A stretch of 38,095 nt of DNA from an uncultured Anaerolineaceae bacterium (GTDB taxonomy: Bacteria; Chloroflexota; Anaerolineae; Anaerolineales; Anaerolineaceae), in contig CALCNO010000095.1 of the NCBI GenBank assembly GCA_937897615.1, positions 1 through 38,095 of the forward strand. The letters are read 5' to 3'. The notes beneath the pieces are model-generated. The model worked only from the letters and a program-made list of their open reading frames with translations. It had not been told where the DNA came from and made no database searches. Position numbers and translations under genes: made by a program. Positions 7,704 through 14,167 of this stretch are shown here, piece after piece. Numbering within the stretch: the stretch's first letter is position 1; the number at the start of each line of letters is the position of its first letter.

Positions 7704-7733
7704 AAAAAACCGGAAGGAAAACTCCTTCCGGTT
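7704..7733 (-). terminator. Terminator after the aminotransferase gene
   Basis: An 11-bp stem (AACCGGAAGGA at 7708-7718 and TCCTTCCGGTT at 7723-7733) with an AAAC loop. On the minus strand it is followed by a run of six T (A-run at 7704-7709 on the plus strand). It closes the transcription unit ending at 7755 and insulates it from the padR promoter. Confidence 0.9.
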
Positions 7734-7754
7734 CATTCTTTTCCGATTGTCGGG

Positions 7755-8918
7755 CTACGCCTTGCGCACAAAACGCTCGATGCGCGTCAGGGCCTCTTCA
7801 ATTTTATCGTAAGCAGTCGCATAAGAGCAGCGCGCAAACCCCTCACCGCCCAGGCCGAAAGAGTTGCCCGGCACAATTGCCACGTGCTCTTCTTGCAACA
7901 ACCGGTTGCAGAAAGTTTCATCATCCAGGCCGGTAGCGCTCACTTTGGGGAAAGCGTAGAAGGCGCCCTTTGGCTCAAACGTAGGCAGGCCGATCTGGTT
8001 CAAGCCGCTGACGATGAGCTTGCGGCGGCGGTCGTACTCAGCGATCATCTGCTGCACAAATGGTTCGGCGCTGCGCAACCCTTCCAGCGCGGCAAGTTGA
8101 GACATGGTAGGAGCCGACATGACCATGAACTGATGCACGCGCACCAGTCCGCCGATCAGGCTTTCAGGCCCAGCCGCATAACCAATGCGCCAACCCGTCA
8201 TAGCGTAATCTTTTGAAAACCCGCCCAGCAAGAGCGTGCGGTCGTGCATCCCCGGCAGCGATGGGAAGCATACATGTTGATGCCCGCCATACACCAGGCG
8301 GTCATAGATTTCGTCTGAGAGAACGATGAGGTCGTGTTCCCCGGCAATTTTGGCAATCTCCAGCAGGTTTTCGCGCTTTGCCACTGCCCCGGTGGGGTTG
8401 TTGGGGAAGCCAATGAGAATAGCCTTGGTGCGCGGCGTGATCGCCTCGCGCACTTTTTGGGGATCGAGGTCGAAGTTGTTTTCCATCACACAGGGGATTT
8501 CCACCGCCACTCCGCCCGCCATGATCACCGCCGCCTGGTAAGACACAAAGCACGGGGTAGGGATGATCACTTCGTCGCCAGGATTGAGCAAAGCAATAGC
8601 CGCCAGGTTCAGCGCCTCGGAGCCGCCAACCGTGATGATGATTTCGTTCTCCGGGTTGTAGCGAACGCCGTAATGGCGTTCCAGGTGTTTAGCCAGCTCG
8701 CGGCGGAGTTCAATGATCCCGTGGTTGGAGGTGTAATGGGTCTCTCCATTTTGCAGCGAGCGAATGCCTGCCTGGAGGATCGGCTCCGGGCTGGTGAAGT
8801 CCGGCTCGCCAATTCCCAGCGAGATTACGTCTTTCATGGTGGCGGCAATATCAAAGAACTTGCGTATCCCGGAAGGTTTTAATCCGGCAACGCGGCGCGA
8901 GAGATACCTATTCGACAT
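7755..8918 (-). CDS. Pyridoxal-phosphate-dependent aminotransferase, class I/II (aspartate aminotransferase-like)
   Basis: A 387-aa fold-type I aminotransferase. The PLP lysine is K236 in GGFSKDYAMTGWR, with the ring-binding D202 and Y205 (SDEIYD), N174 (PNNPTG) and phosphate-binding R244. The N-terminal segment LKPSGIRKFFDIAATM is typical of subgroup I-gamma enzymes, which often act on aspartate, alanine or aromatic amino acids. Length is normal. AAGGAG precedes the ATG, and TATAAT on the minus strand (8942-8947) is a candidate -10, so it may be transcribed alone or by read-through from the NDP-sugar gene 35 bases upstream. The exact amino acid substrate cannot be assigned. Confidence 0.9.
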   Translation of the reverse strand: MSNRYLSRRVAGLKPSGIRKFFDIAATMKDVISLGIGEPDFTSPEPILQAGIRSLQNGETHYTSNHGIIELRRELAKHLERHYGVRYNPENEIIITVGGSEALNLAAIALLNPGDEVIIPTPCFVSYQAAVIMAGGVAVEIPCVMENNFDLDPQKVREAITPRTKAILIGFPNNPTGAVAKRENLLEIAKIAGEHDLIVLSDEIYDRLVYGGHQHVCFPSLPGMHDRTLLLGGFSKDYAMTGWRIGYAAGPESLIGGLVRVHQFMVMSAPTMSQLAALEGLRSAEPFVQQMIAEYDRRRKLIVSGLNQIGLPTFEPKGAFYAFPKVSATGLDDETFCNRLLQEEHVAIVPGNSFGLGGEGFARCSYATAYDKIEEALTRIERFVRKA

Positions 8919-8941
8919 GAACGCTCCTTGAATTTTTTTGG

Positions 8942-8947
8942 ATTATA
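8942..8947 (-). promoter_or_regulatory. Candidate -10 for the aminotransferase gene
   Basis: A perfect TATAAT on the minus strand 23 bases before the ATG, with the ribosome-binding site AAGGAG in between. No good -35 is visible, as the upstream bases lie in the 3' end of the preceding gene. Confidence 0.4.
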
Positions 8948-8953
8948 TCAGAC

Positions 8954-9964
8954 TCATCGGATGAAGTCCGAGTCGTCTCCGAGGTTGAATTGTTCGGCCT
9001 TGCCCTGCAACAAAGCATTGCGCCCAATCAGCGAGCCTTCGATCACCAGATCGCGGATGGTGGTTTCGGCATCAACGATCGAATTGCGCAGGATGACGTT
9101 TTCAATATCGCAATTCTTGCCCACGGTTACATGCGGGCCGATCACCGAGTTGCGGATGGTGACGCCGCTGGCAATTGAAACGGGCTGGATGAGCGTGACC
9201 CCATCGCCAATGGACGGCGCATGCCCGCTATGAGCTTTTTCCAGTAGATAGCGGTTGGTTTCCAATACCGCCGCAGGGATGCCGGCATCCAGCCACACAT
9301 CGGTCTGCCTGACCTTTAGCTTCATTCCCGTTTCGAGCATAATGTTCACCGCGTCTGCCAGGAAGTACTCGCCTTTCAGGCTGGTTTTGCGCTTGATCTG
9401 CTCACGAATGGCTTTCATCAAGTCCTGCCCTTCGCGGAAATAATAAAAACCAACCAGCACCAGGTTATTGGAACAATCCTGCGGCTTTTCCACCAGGCGC
9501 ACCGCCAGGCCATCGGAATTCAACTCGGCCACGCCAAAACGGCGCGGGTCCTCCATGGGTTTTACCCAGGCGACCCCGTCGGCAATCTCTTCGCGCAGAA
9601 ACTCCAGGCTGGTTTCGATCAGCGTATCGCAAAAGGCCATCACAAACGGACCTTTCAGGTGTTCCTCGGCCAGCAGCAGGGCATGTGACTGCCCCTGCAT
9701 TTTTTCCTGCACAATAAAATGCACTTTTTTATCGGGGTGAGCAAACGCCATGTGCTCCTGGATCTGGTTGCCCTGGTTAGGGCTGATGATGAAGACGTAC
9801 TCGGCGTTCTTCAGATTCGGAATGGTGGCGAATTGATCCAGTGCGTGATCCAACAAGGTCTTTCCGGCCAGCAAAAGCAGCGGCTTGGGGCGGCTCCAGG
9901 TGAGCGGGCGCATGCGCGACCCGTACCCTGCCATGGGGATGACGATCTTGATCGAATTGGCCAT
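8954..9964 (-). CDS. NDP-sugar pyrophosphorylase (RmlA/GlmU-type nucleotidyltransferase with left-handed beta-helix tail)
   Basis: A 336-aa sugar-1-phosphate nucleotidyltransferase. The N-terminus carries the nucleotide-binding signature PMAGYGSRMRPLT followed by RPKPLL, and residues ~1-230 form the catalytic domain. The C-terminal ~90 residues show hexapeptide repeats (IGDGVTLIQP, VTIRNSVIGPHVTVG) of a left-handed beta-helix. It would make an activated sugar such as dTDP- or UDP-glucose for envelope glycans, consistent with the GT-C genes in the window. A weak GG-rich ribosome site precedes the ATG. The neighbouring aminotransferase on the same strand is not the sugar-aminotransferase type, so a joint pathway is not implied. 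Confidence 0.85.
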   Translation of the reverse strand: MANSIKIVIPMAGYGSRMRPLTWSRPKPLLLLAGKTLLDHALDQFATIPNLKNAEYVFIISPNQGNQIQEHMAFAHPDKKVHFIVQEKMQGQSHALLLAEEHLKGPFVMAFCDTLIETSLEFLREEIADGVAWVKPMEDPRRFGVAELNSDGLAVRLVEKPQDCSNNLVLVGFYYFREGQDLMKAIREQIKRKTSLKGEYFLADAVNIMLETGMKLKVRQTDVWLDAGIPAAVLETNRYLLEKAHSGHAPSIGDGVTLIQPVSIASGVTIRNSVIGPHVTVGKNCDIENVILRNSIVDAETTIRDLVIEGSLIGRNALLQGKAEQFNLGDDSDFIR

Positions 9965-10012
9965 TGCACCGATCCACTTTTTTGAGATAAATTACGCCTT
10001 CATTTTACACCG

Positions 10013-10037
10013 AAAAGCTCCCGGGCTGGCCGGGAGC
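10013..10037 (-). terminator. Terminator after the yccF-like gene
   Basis: An 8-bp perfect GC-rich stem (GCTCCCGG at 10017-10024, CCGGGAGC at 10030-10037) with loop GCTGG. On the minus strand a TTTT tract follows (AAAA at 10013-10016). It lies 23 bases beyond the stop of the minus-strand gene ending at 10061. Confidence 0.8.
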
Positions 10038-10060
10038 AAAACACTTACAGATTAGCTTGG

Positions 10061-10504
10061 TTACGTGCGCGCCAGGGTGGTAAGAGCAGGCACCCGGTCA
10101 AACATCCACATCGAGAGCGGCGTGGCAAGCCCAAAAGTGATCACGGTCAAAACCCAGGCAAGAAGCATCCAGATAAAACTAAACCAAAAACCTATCACAA
10201 TAAAGTAAAGTGCGCGCCAGATGAAGGGGCGCTGCTTGATCGAAGTGTGTTGAATGACCATGTTGCCGTTGTTCGTTTGCACCGTGGTTTGCACCCGTGT
10301 TGGGCGCAGGGTCATCACCTTGGGAATGCTATTGATCATGGCCAGCCCCAAAGGCAAGCCAATAATGGTGAAGTTGAAGAACCAGGCAAACATGATCCAC
10401 ACAAAGCCAAACCACCACCCCACAAAGAAAAAGTACGCGCCGCGCAACAGGCAGCCCGGGCCAGTCTTGTTTTCGATTGTTACATTGGTTATCGGTTGAG
10501 TCAT
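10061..10504 (-). CDS. YccF domain-containing membrane protein
   Basis: A 147-aa protein with two copies of the YccF (DUF307) inner-membrane domain, each with a GxWFGFxW-type helix (WWFGFVWIMFAWFFNF near residues 29-45 and FWFSFIWMLLAWVLTV near 110-126) followed by a short glycine/proline-rich turn such as IGLPLG or ITFGLATPL. The family is small, membrane-bound and of unknown role. AAGGAGG lies seven bases before the ATG. It is monocistronic, with a terminator downstream, and is divergent from the DUF4332 gene across a 124-bp gap. Confidence 0.85.
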   Translation of the reverse strand: MTQPITNVTIENKTGPGCLLRGAYFFFVGWWFGFVWIMFAWFFNFTIIGLPLGLAMINSIPKVMTLRPTRVQTTVQTNNGNMVIQHTSIKQRPFIWRALYFIVIGFWFSFIWMLLAWVLTVITFGLATPLSMWMFDRVPALTTLART

Positions 10505-10564
10505 GTATCCTCCTTTTTATATATCATATACGATTTTGAATTTTTTGTGGCGCGTCCCCATAGG

Positions 10565-10593
10565 TTGAAAAATCAAGCGAATACGTCTATACT
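10565..10593 (+). promoter_or_regulatory. Promoter of the DUF4332 gene
   Basis: TTGAAA (10565-10570) and TATACT (10588-10593) are separated by exactly 17 bases. The predicted start near 10600 gives a short leader with a strong TAAGGAGG ribosome site before the ATG at 10629. Confidence 0.75.
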
Positions 10594-10628
10594 AAGTTCA
10601 GGTTATTTATCCGATATAAGGAGGAAAC

Positions 10629-11033
10629 ATGCCAAGTATTATTGATGTTGAAGGAATTGGACCTGCGTACAAGAAGAAATTAAAAGGGATTGGGATCAGC
10701 ACCACCGACGCCCTGCTGGAAGCGGGCGCAACCCCCAAAGGCCGCAAGGAACTGGCCGCGAAGACCGGCATTGGCGACGCACTCATTTTAGAATGGGTGA
10801 ATCTCTCCGACCTCTATCGCATCAAGGGTGTCGGCAGCGAGTATTCTGACCTGCTGGAAGAAGCCGGCGTAGACACCATCGTTGAACTCAGCAAACGCGT
10901 TCCCAAAAATTTGTCTGAGAAAATGGTGGAAATCAACACCAAGAAGAAACTGGTGCGCAAACTGCCCACCGAAGCCCAGGTTGCCGATTGGGTCGACCAG
11001 GCTAAAAAGTTACCGCGCAAAGTTAGCTATTAG
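10629..11033 (+). CDS. DUF4332 helix-hairpin-helix protein
   Basis: A 134-aa protein made of tandem helix-hairpin-helix units: VEGIGPAYKKKLKGIGI at residues 6-22 and IKGVGSEYSDLLEEAGV at residues 65-81, the pattern of DUF4332. Such units bind DNA backbone non-specifically or mediate protein contacts; the cellular role of the standalone protein is not known. The C-terminal third is lysine-rich. AAGGAGG is placed ideally before the ATG, the promoter is near consensus and a strong terminator follows, so this looks like a well-expressed single-gene unit. Confidence 0.88.
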   Translation: MPSIIDVEGIGPAYKKKLKGIGISTTDALLEAGATPKGRKELAAKTGIGDALILEWVNLSDLYRIKGVGSEYSDLLEEAGVDTIVELSKRVPKNLSEKMVEINTKKKLVRKLPTEAQVADWVDQAKKLPRKVSY

Positions 11034-11053
11034 TCTTCAGTTTCAAGGTGCAG

Positions 11054-11085
11054 AAAGGGTAAGAGAAATGCTCTTACCCTTTTTT
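11054..11085 (+). terminator. Terminator after the DUF4332 gene
   Basis: A 12-bp perfect stem (AAAGGGTAAGAG at 11054-11065, CTCTTACCCTTT at 11071-11082) with loop AAATG, running into a six-T tract. It starts 21 bases after the stop codon. Confidence 0.93.
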
Positions 11086-11163
11086 GTTTTCCACACCTTC
11101 TTCAGATAAAATAGTAAACAGCATTGCCAACAATCGGGACAGCGAGGAGATAGTCTGAGCCAA

Positions 11164-11694
11164 ATGAAACGTGTGTATATTGCATCTGCCAATCCGGTTA
11201 AAATTGCGGCCACCCGGCGTGGCTTTGAAACCATGTTCCCCAACGAGCAATTTGAAGTGCTCTCCCGAAAAAACGAGGTCTTTGTGGTTTCTCAGCCGAT
11301 GGGCGATAAAGAAACTCTGGAGGGCGCCTGGAAGCGTGCCAACAACATCCGCGAGTTGGCGCCGGACGCAGATTACTGGGTAGGGATAGAAGGAGGCTGC
11401 GCCGACCAGCCCGGCGGCTTGAGCGCTTTTGCCTGGGTGGTAGTATTGGATGCGCAGCGTTGTGGCCGCGGCCGCAGCGGGGAGTTCTTTTTGCCTGAAA
11501 AAGTTGCCCAACTGGTGCGCCAGGGCATGGAACTGGGCGACGCTGACGACCAGATTTTTTCGAAAAACAATTCCAAGCAAAACAACGGCGCCATTGGCCT
11601 GCTTACCGATAATGCCATCGACCGTGAAGGTCTATACGTACCGGCCGTGATCTTTGCCCTCGTCCCGTTCAAAAACCCGGAGCTTTACCCATGA
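11164..11694 (+). CDS. yjjX: Inosine/xanthosine triphosphatase (YjjX/DUF84 family)
   Basis: A 176-aa house-cleaning nucleotide phosphatase that hydrolyses non-canonical ITP/XTP so that they are not used in DNA or RNA. The family N-terminus (IASANPVKIAATRRGFE) and the blocks SQPMGDKETLEGAWKRA, YWVGIEGG and NNGAIGLLTDN are all present, and length matches the E. coli protein. A GAGGAG motif is 14 bases upstream of the ATG, rather far. Its last four bases (ATGA) overlap the start of the histidine phosphatase gene, so the two are translationally coupled. Confidence 0.9.
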   Translation: MKRVYIASANPVKIAATRRGFETMFPNEQFEVLSRKNEVFVVSQPMGDKETLEGAWKRANNIRELAPDADYWVGIEGGCADQPGGLSAFAWVVVLDAQRCGRGRSGEFFLPEKVAQLVRQGMELGDADDQIFSKNNSKQNNGAIGLLTDNAIDREGLYVPAVIFALVPFKNPELYP

Positions 11695-12302
11695 AAGTGA
11701 TCTTTGCCCGCCACGGCGAAAGCACTGCCAATACGCTGCACATTTTCTCAAACAACGCCCACGAGCACCCACTCACCGAGAAGGGCCAGGCTCAGGCGCT
11801 GGATCTGGCAGCGCGCCTGAAAGGCGTGCCCATTACCGCAGTGTACTGCAGCCGCATCCTGCGCGCTGTTGAAACCGCGGGCATCGTCTGCCAGCAATTG
11901 GGGCTCACGTTTACCGTTACAGACGCCCTGAGAGAATTCGACTTCGGCGACTTCGAAGGGGCATCGGACCAGCAGCACTGGGACGAATTCTCGCAACTCT
12001 GGGAAGCCTGGTTCCGCTACGGCCAGGTCGAGAAAAATGTGGGCGGCGGAGAAAATTTGCTTCAAATTCGCCAGCGCATGAAAAACTTCCTCGCACTGTT
12101 ACGGAAAACCCATCAACCTGGCGACACCATTCTTTGCATCAGCCACGGCGGCTTTCTCATCGCCGGGCTGCCCGGGCAAGTGGAAAACCTGGAAATCGGC
12201 CAACTTGAAAAGAAACCCCTGGGGAATACCGAGATGGTGATTTTACAAGATCACGGGGAAAACTGGCGCTGCCTGCAGTGGGCTGAGCGTTTACTGGGGT
12301 AA
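11691..12302 (+). CDS. Histidine phosphatase family protein (phosphoglycerate mutase-like)
   Basis: A 203-aa member of the histidine phosphatase superfamily. The phospho-accepting RHGES motif is at residues 8-12, a conserved arginine follows in YCSRILRAVETA, and the second catalytic histidine is in CISHGG. Substrates in this family range from phosphosugars to nucleotides, and this protein cannot be assigned further; pairing with YjjX hints at nucleotide or cofactor clean-up. Its start codon overlaps the yjjX stop (ATGA). Its 3' end overlaps the convergent esterase gene by 12 bp, with no terminator between them. Confidence 0.88.
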   Translation: MKVIFARHGESTANTLHIFSNNAHEHPLTEKGQAQALDLAARLKGVPITAVYCSRILRAVETAGIVCQQLGLTFTVTDALREFDFGDFEGASDQQHWDEFSQLWEAWFRYGQVEKNVGGGENLLQIRQRMKNFLALLRKTHQPGDTILCISHGGFLIAGLPGQVENLEIGQLEKKPLGNTEMVILQDHGENWRCLQWAERLLG

Positions 12303-13202
12303 ACCCGCAAATTGAGCGGAGTACCAGGCGAGGTAATCCCTCACGTGCGCGCTCCAGTATTCCTCGTTGTGATATCCCATGAACTCTGAAAAGACATAGG
12401 GCACATTGTTTTTCTTTAGCAGCGTCACATAGTCCAGAATCTGCTCCAGATCCTCGTCTTTGTCGCCGGCATCGATGTAAATTGCTGGGAGCTTCTCCAC
12501 TGCACCCGGGACTTTTAGGGCTGCAGTGACGCGTTGCATTTCCCCATAGAACAACGGAGCGCTGTGGCCGCCTATGGCGCTAAAGAGTTCCGGGTGGGTA
12601 AAGGCCAAGTAAATGGCCCAGTTGCCGCCGCGCGAGAGGCCCCCCAACGCGCGGCAAGCCCGCGCGGAACAGGCGTTGTAATGAGTCTCCACATAGGGGA
12701 TCAGTTCGTTCACGAGCGCTTCGTCGAACTTGGATTCCTCAGGACTCGCCGCCCAGGAAAGATCATACGGCATCACAATAATCATGGGGACGATCTCGCC
12801 GGCTGCGGTCATCTCATCGGCTGCGGCGAGAAGCCCCAGGCGTTGCCACTGGTCATCGGCATAAGTCTGGCCGTGCAGCATGTACAGCACCGGATAAGCT
12901 GCTTCACGTTCCTGATCGTAGCAGGGCGGCAGGTAAATCTTCACCGCCAGAGATTGCGAAAGAAGCTCGCTCGGCACATTTTCATCAACAACTTCGCCGT
13001 GCGCGGCGGCGCAAGCTGCCTGCGTGGGCGTAGCGGTGCTCTGTGGAGTTGACAAAACAGGCTGATTAGCACTGGTGGCGTCCGGTGTAACGACCATGCC
13101 GGGGGCAGAAAGTGCGGCCTGGGGTCCGCTGCAGCCGGCAATGACCAAGACGCAAAGTGCGAGCAAGGCAAATCGGCCACAATGAGAACCCAAGCGCATC
13201 AT
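12291..13202 (-). CDS. Lipoprotein esterase (alpha/beta hydrolase, esterase D/enterochelin-esterase family)
   Basis: A 303-aa exported hydrolase of the PF00756 family. A signal peptide with lipobox (VIAGC, lipid-accepting C24) is followed by a Thr/Ser/Pro-rich linker to about residue 65, then the hydrolase domain. The nucleophile is S190 in GGLSRGG; the acid and base are likely an Asp in DAGDKDED and H286 (WSAHVRDY). Relatives include acyl-ester, feruloyl and siderophore esterases, so the substrate remains open. AAGGAAG lies about nine bases before the ATG. TATAAT on the minus strand (13236-13241) is a possible -10 that overlaps the tRNA promoter. Confidence 0.85.
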   Translation of the reverse strand: MMRLGSHCGRFALLALCVLVIAGCSGPQAALSAPGMVVTPDATSANQPVLSTPQSTATPTQAACAAAHGEVVDENVPSELLSQSLAVKIYLPPCYDQEREAAYPVLYMLHGQTYADDQWQRLGLLAAADEMTAAGEIVPMIIVMPYDLSWAASPEESKFDEALVNELIPYVETHYNACSARACRALGGLSRGGNWAIYLAFTHPELFSAIGGHSAPLFYGEMQRVTAALKVPGAVEKLPAIYIDAGDKDEDLEQILDYVTLLKKNNVPYVFSEFMGYHNEEYWSAHVRDYLAWYSAQFAGLPQ

Positions 13203-13213
13203 TTTGTTCTTCC

Positions 13214-13243
13214 TTGACGGTTACCGTCGCTTCGGATTATACT
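13214..13243 (+). promoter_or_regulatory. Promoter of tRNA-Pro
   Basis: TTGACG (13214-13219) and TATACT (13238-13243) are 18 bases apart, placing the transcript start a few bases before the tRNA. The -10 overlaps a minus-strand TATAAT (13236-13241) that could serve the esterase gene. Confidence 0.65.
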
Positions 13244-13252
13244 CTACGCGTT

Positions 13253-13325
13253 CGGGGTGTAGCGCAGTTGGCAGCGCACCGCGTTTGGGACGCGGGGGCC
13301 GGCGGTTCAAGTCCGCCCACCCCGA
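13253..13325 (+). tRNA. tRNA-Pro (anticodon TGG)
   Basis: A complete 73-nt cloverleaf without an encoded CCA: acceptor stem CGGGGTG paired with CACCCCG (13318-13324), discriminator A13325, anticodon stem CCGCG/CGCGG around loop TTTGGGA with anticodon TGG at 13286-13288, and T arm GGCGG-TTCAAGT-CCGCC. After the discriminator the sequence reads CCT, so CCA must be added after transcription. No integrase or repeated attachment site is found next to it. Confidence 0.97.
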
Positions 13326-13376
13326 CCTTGCATTTAAAGCACATGTTCACCGATAAATTGATTGTGGATAAAAAGG

Positions 13377-13382
13377 TATAAT
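13377..13382 (+). promoter_or_regulatory. Candidate -10 for the GT2 gene
   Basis: A perfect TATAAT 26 bases upstream of the ATG at 13409. No good -35 is seen at 16-18 bp, so support is limited. It would allow expression independent of the tRNA. Confidence 0.35.
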
Positions 13383-13408
13383 TTTGAAGTGAACATCGGA
13401 TAGGTTTT

Positions 13409-14140
13409 ATGTCCCCCACCCCTCCCTTTCTCTCCATCATCATTCCCGCCCACAACGAGGAGCACCGTCTGGCGCAAACCCTTGAAGAGGTTTTGGCATT
13501 CACGCGTTCCCAGCCCTATACCAGCGAAATCCTGATAATGGAAAACGCCAGCGCTGACCGCACGCTTGAAATCGCTCAATCCTACGCGGCGCAACACCCC
13601 AATATTCTCGTCCTGCATGATGACCGCCCCGGCAAGGGGCTAGCCGTCAAGAGCGGCATGCTGGCCGCTCACGGTGATTATCGCTTTATCTGTGATGCCG
13701 ATCTTTCCATGCCGGCTGCAGAGATTGCACGCTTTTTGCCGCCGGCATTGACCGGCGTGGATATTGGGATCGCCTCGCGCGAAGCGCCCGGCGCCGTGCG
13801 CTACAACGAACCCTTCCTACGCCATCTTACGGGACGCGTGTTCAATACACTGGTGCGAGTTATTGTCCTGCACGGGCTGCAAGACACCCAATGCGGCTTC
13901 AAATGCTTCACCCGCCAAGCTGCCGAGGCACTCTTTCCATTGCAGACAATGAATGGCTGGACCTTTGATGTGGAGGTTTTGGCCATTGCCCAAAAGATGG
14001 GCCTCAAAATTGCGGAAGTTCCCATCCCCTGGTACTACCACGGCGACAGCAAAGTGCGCGTGGTAAGGGATTCCTTAAAAATGGCGCGCGACCTTTTCCG
14101 CATCCGTGCCAGAGTGCGGAAACATGCACGTTATCAGTAA
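13409..14140 (+). CDS. Glycosyltransferase family 2, dolichyl-phosphate glucose/mannose synthase-like
   Basis: A 243-aa GT-A glycosyltransferase of the ALG5/DPM1 type, which charges a polyprenyl phosphate with a hexose from UDP- or GDP-sugar on the cytoplasmic face. Visible motifs are IIPAHNEE (11-18), the metal-binding DAD at 96-98 (ICDADLSM), the DTQCGFKCF acceptor block, and FDVEV. It has no C-terminal transmembrane helices. The product, a polyprenyl-phosphate sugar, is what GT39-type enzymes use, and such an enzyme is encoded convergently 27 bases away. The start ATG has only a weak GGATAGG-type ribosome site. Confidence 0.88.
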   Translation: MSPTPPFLSIIIPAHNEEHRLAQTLEEVLAFTRSQPYTSEILIMENASADRTLEIAQSYAAQHPNILVLHDDRPGKGLAVKSGMLAAHGDYRFICDADLSMPAAEIARFLPPALTGVDIGIASREAPGAVRYNEPFLRHLTGRVFNTLVRVIVLHGLQDTQCGFKCFTRQAAEALFPLQTMNGWTFDVEVLAIAQKMGLKIAEVPIPWYYHGDSKVRVVRDSLKMARDLFRIRARVRKHARYQ

Positions 14141-14167
14141 CTTCCTTTTGTAAATCAGCTTAAACGA

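Noticed and set aside
13253..13325. tRNA-Pro as an attachment site for an integrated element
   Set aside because: There is no integrase, no repeat of the tRNA 3' end within the window and no mobile gene next to it.
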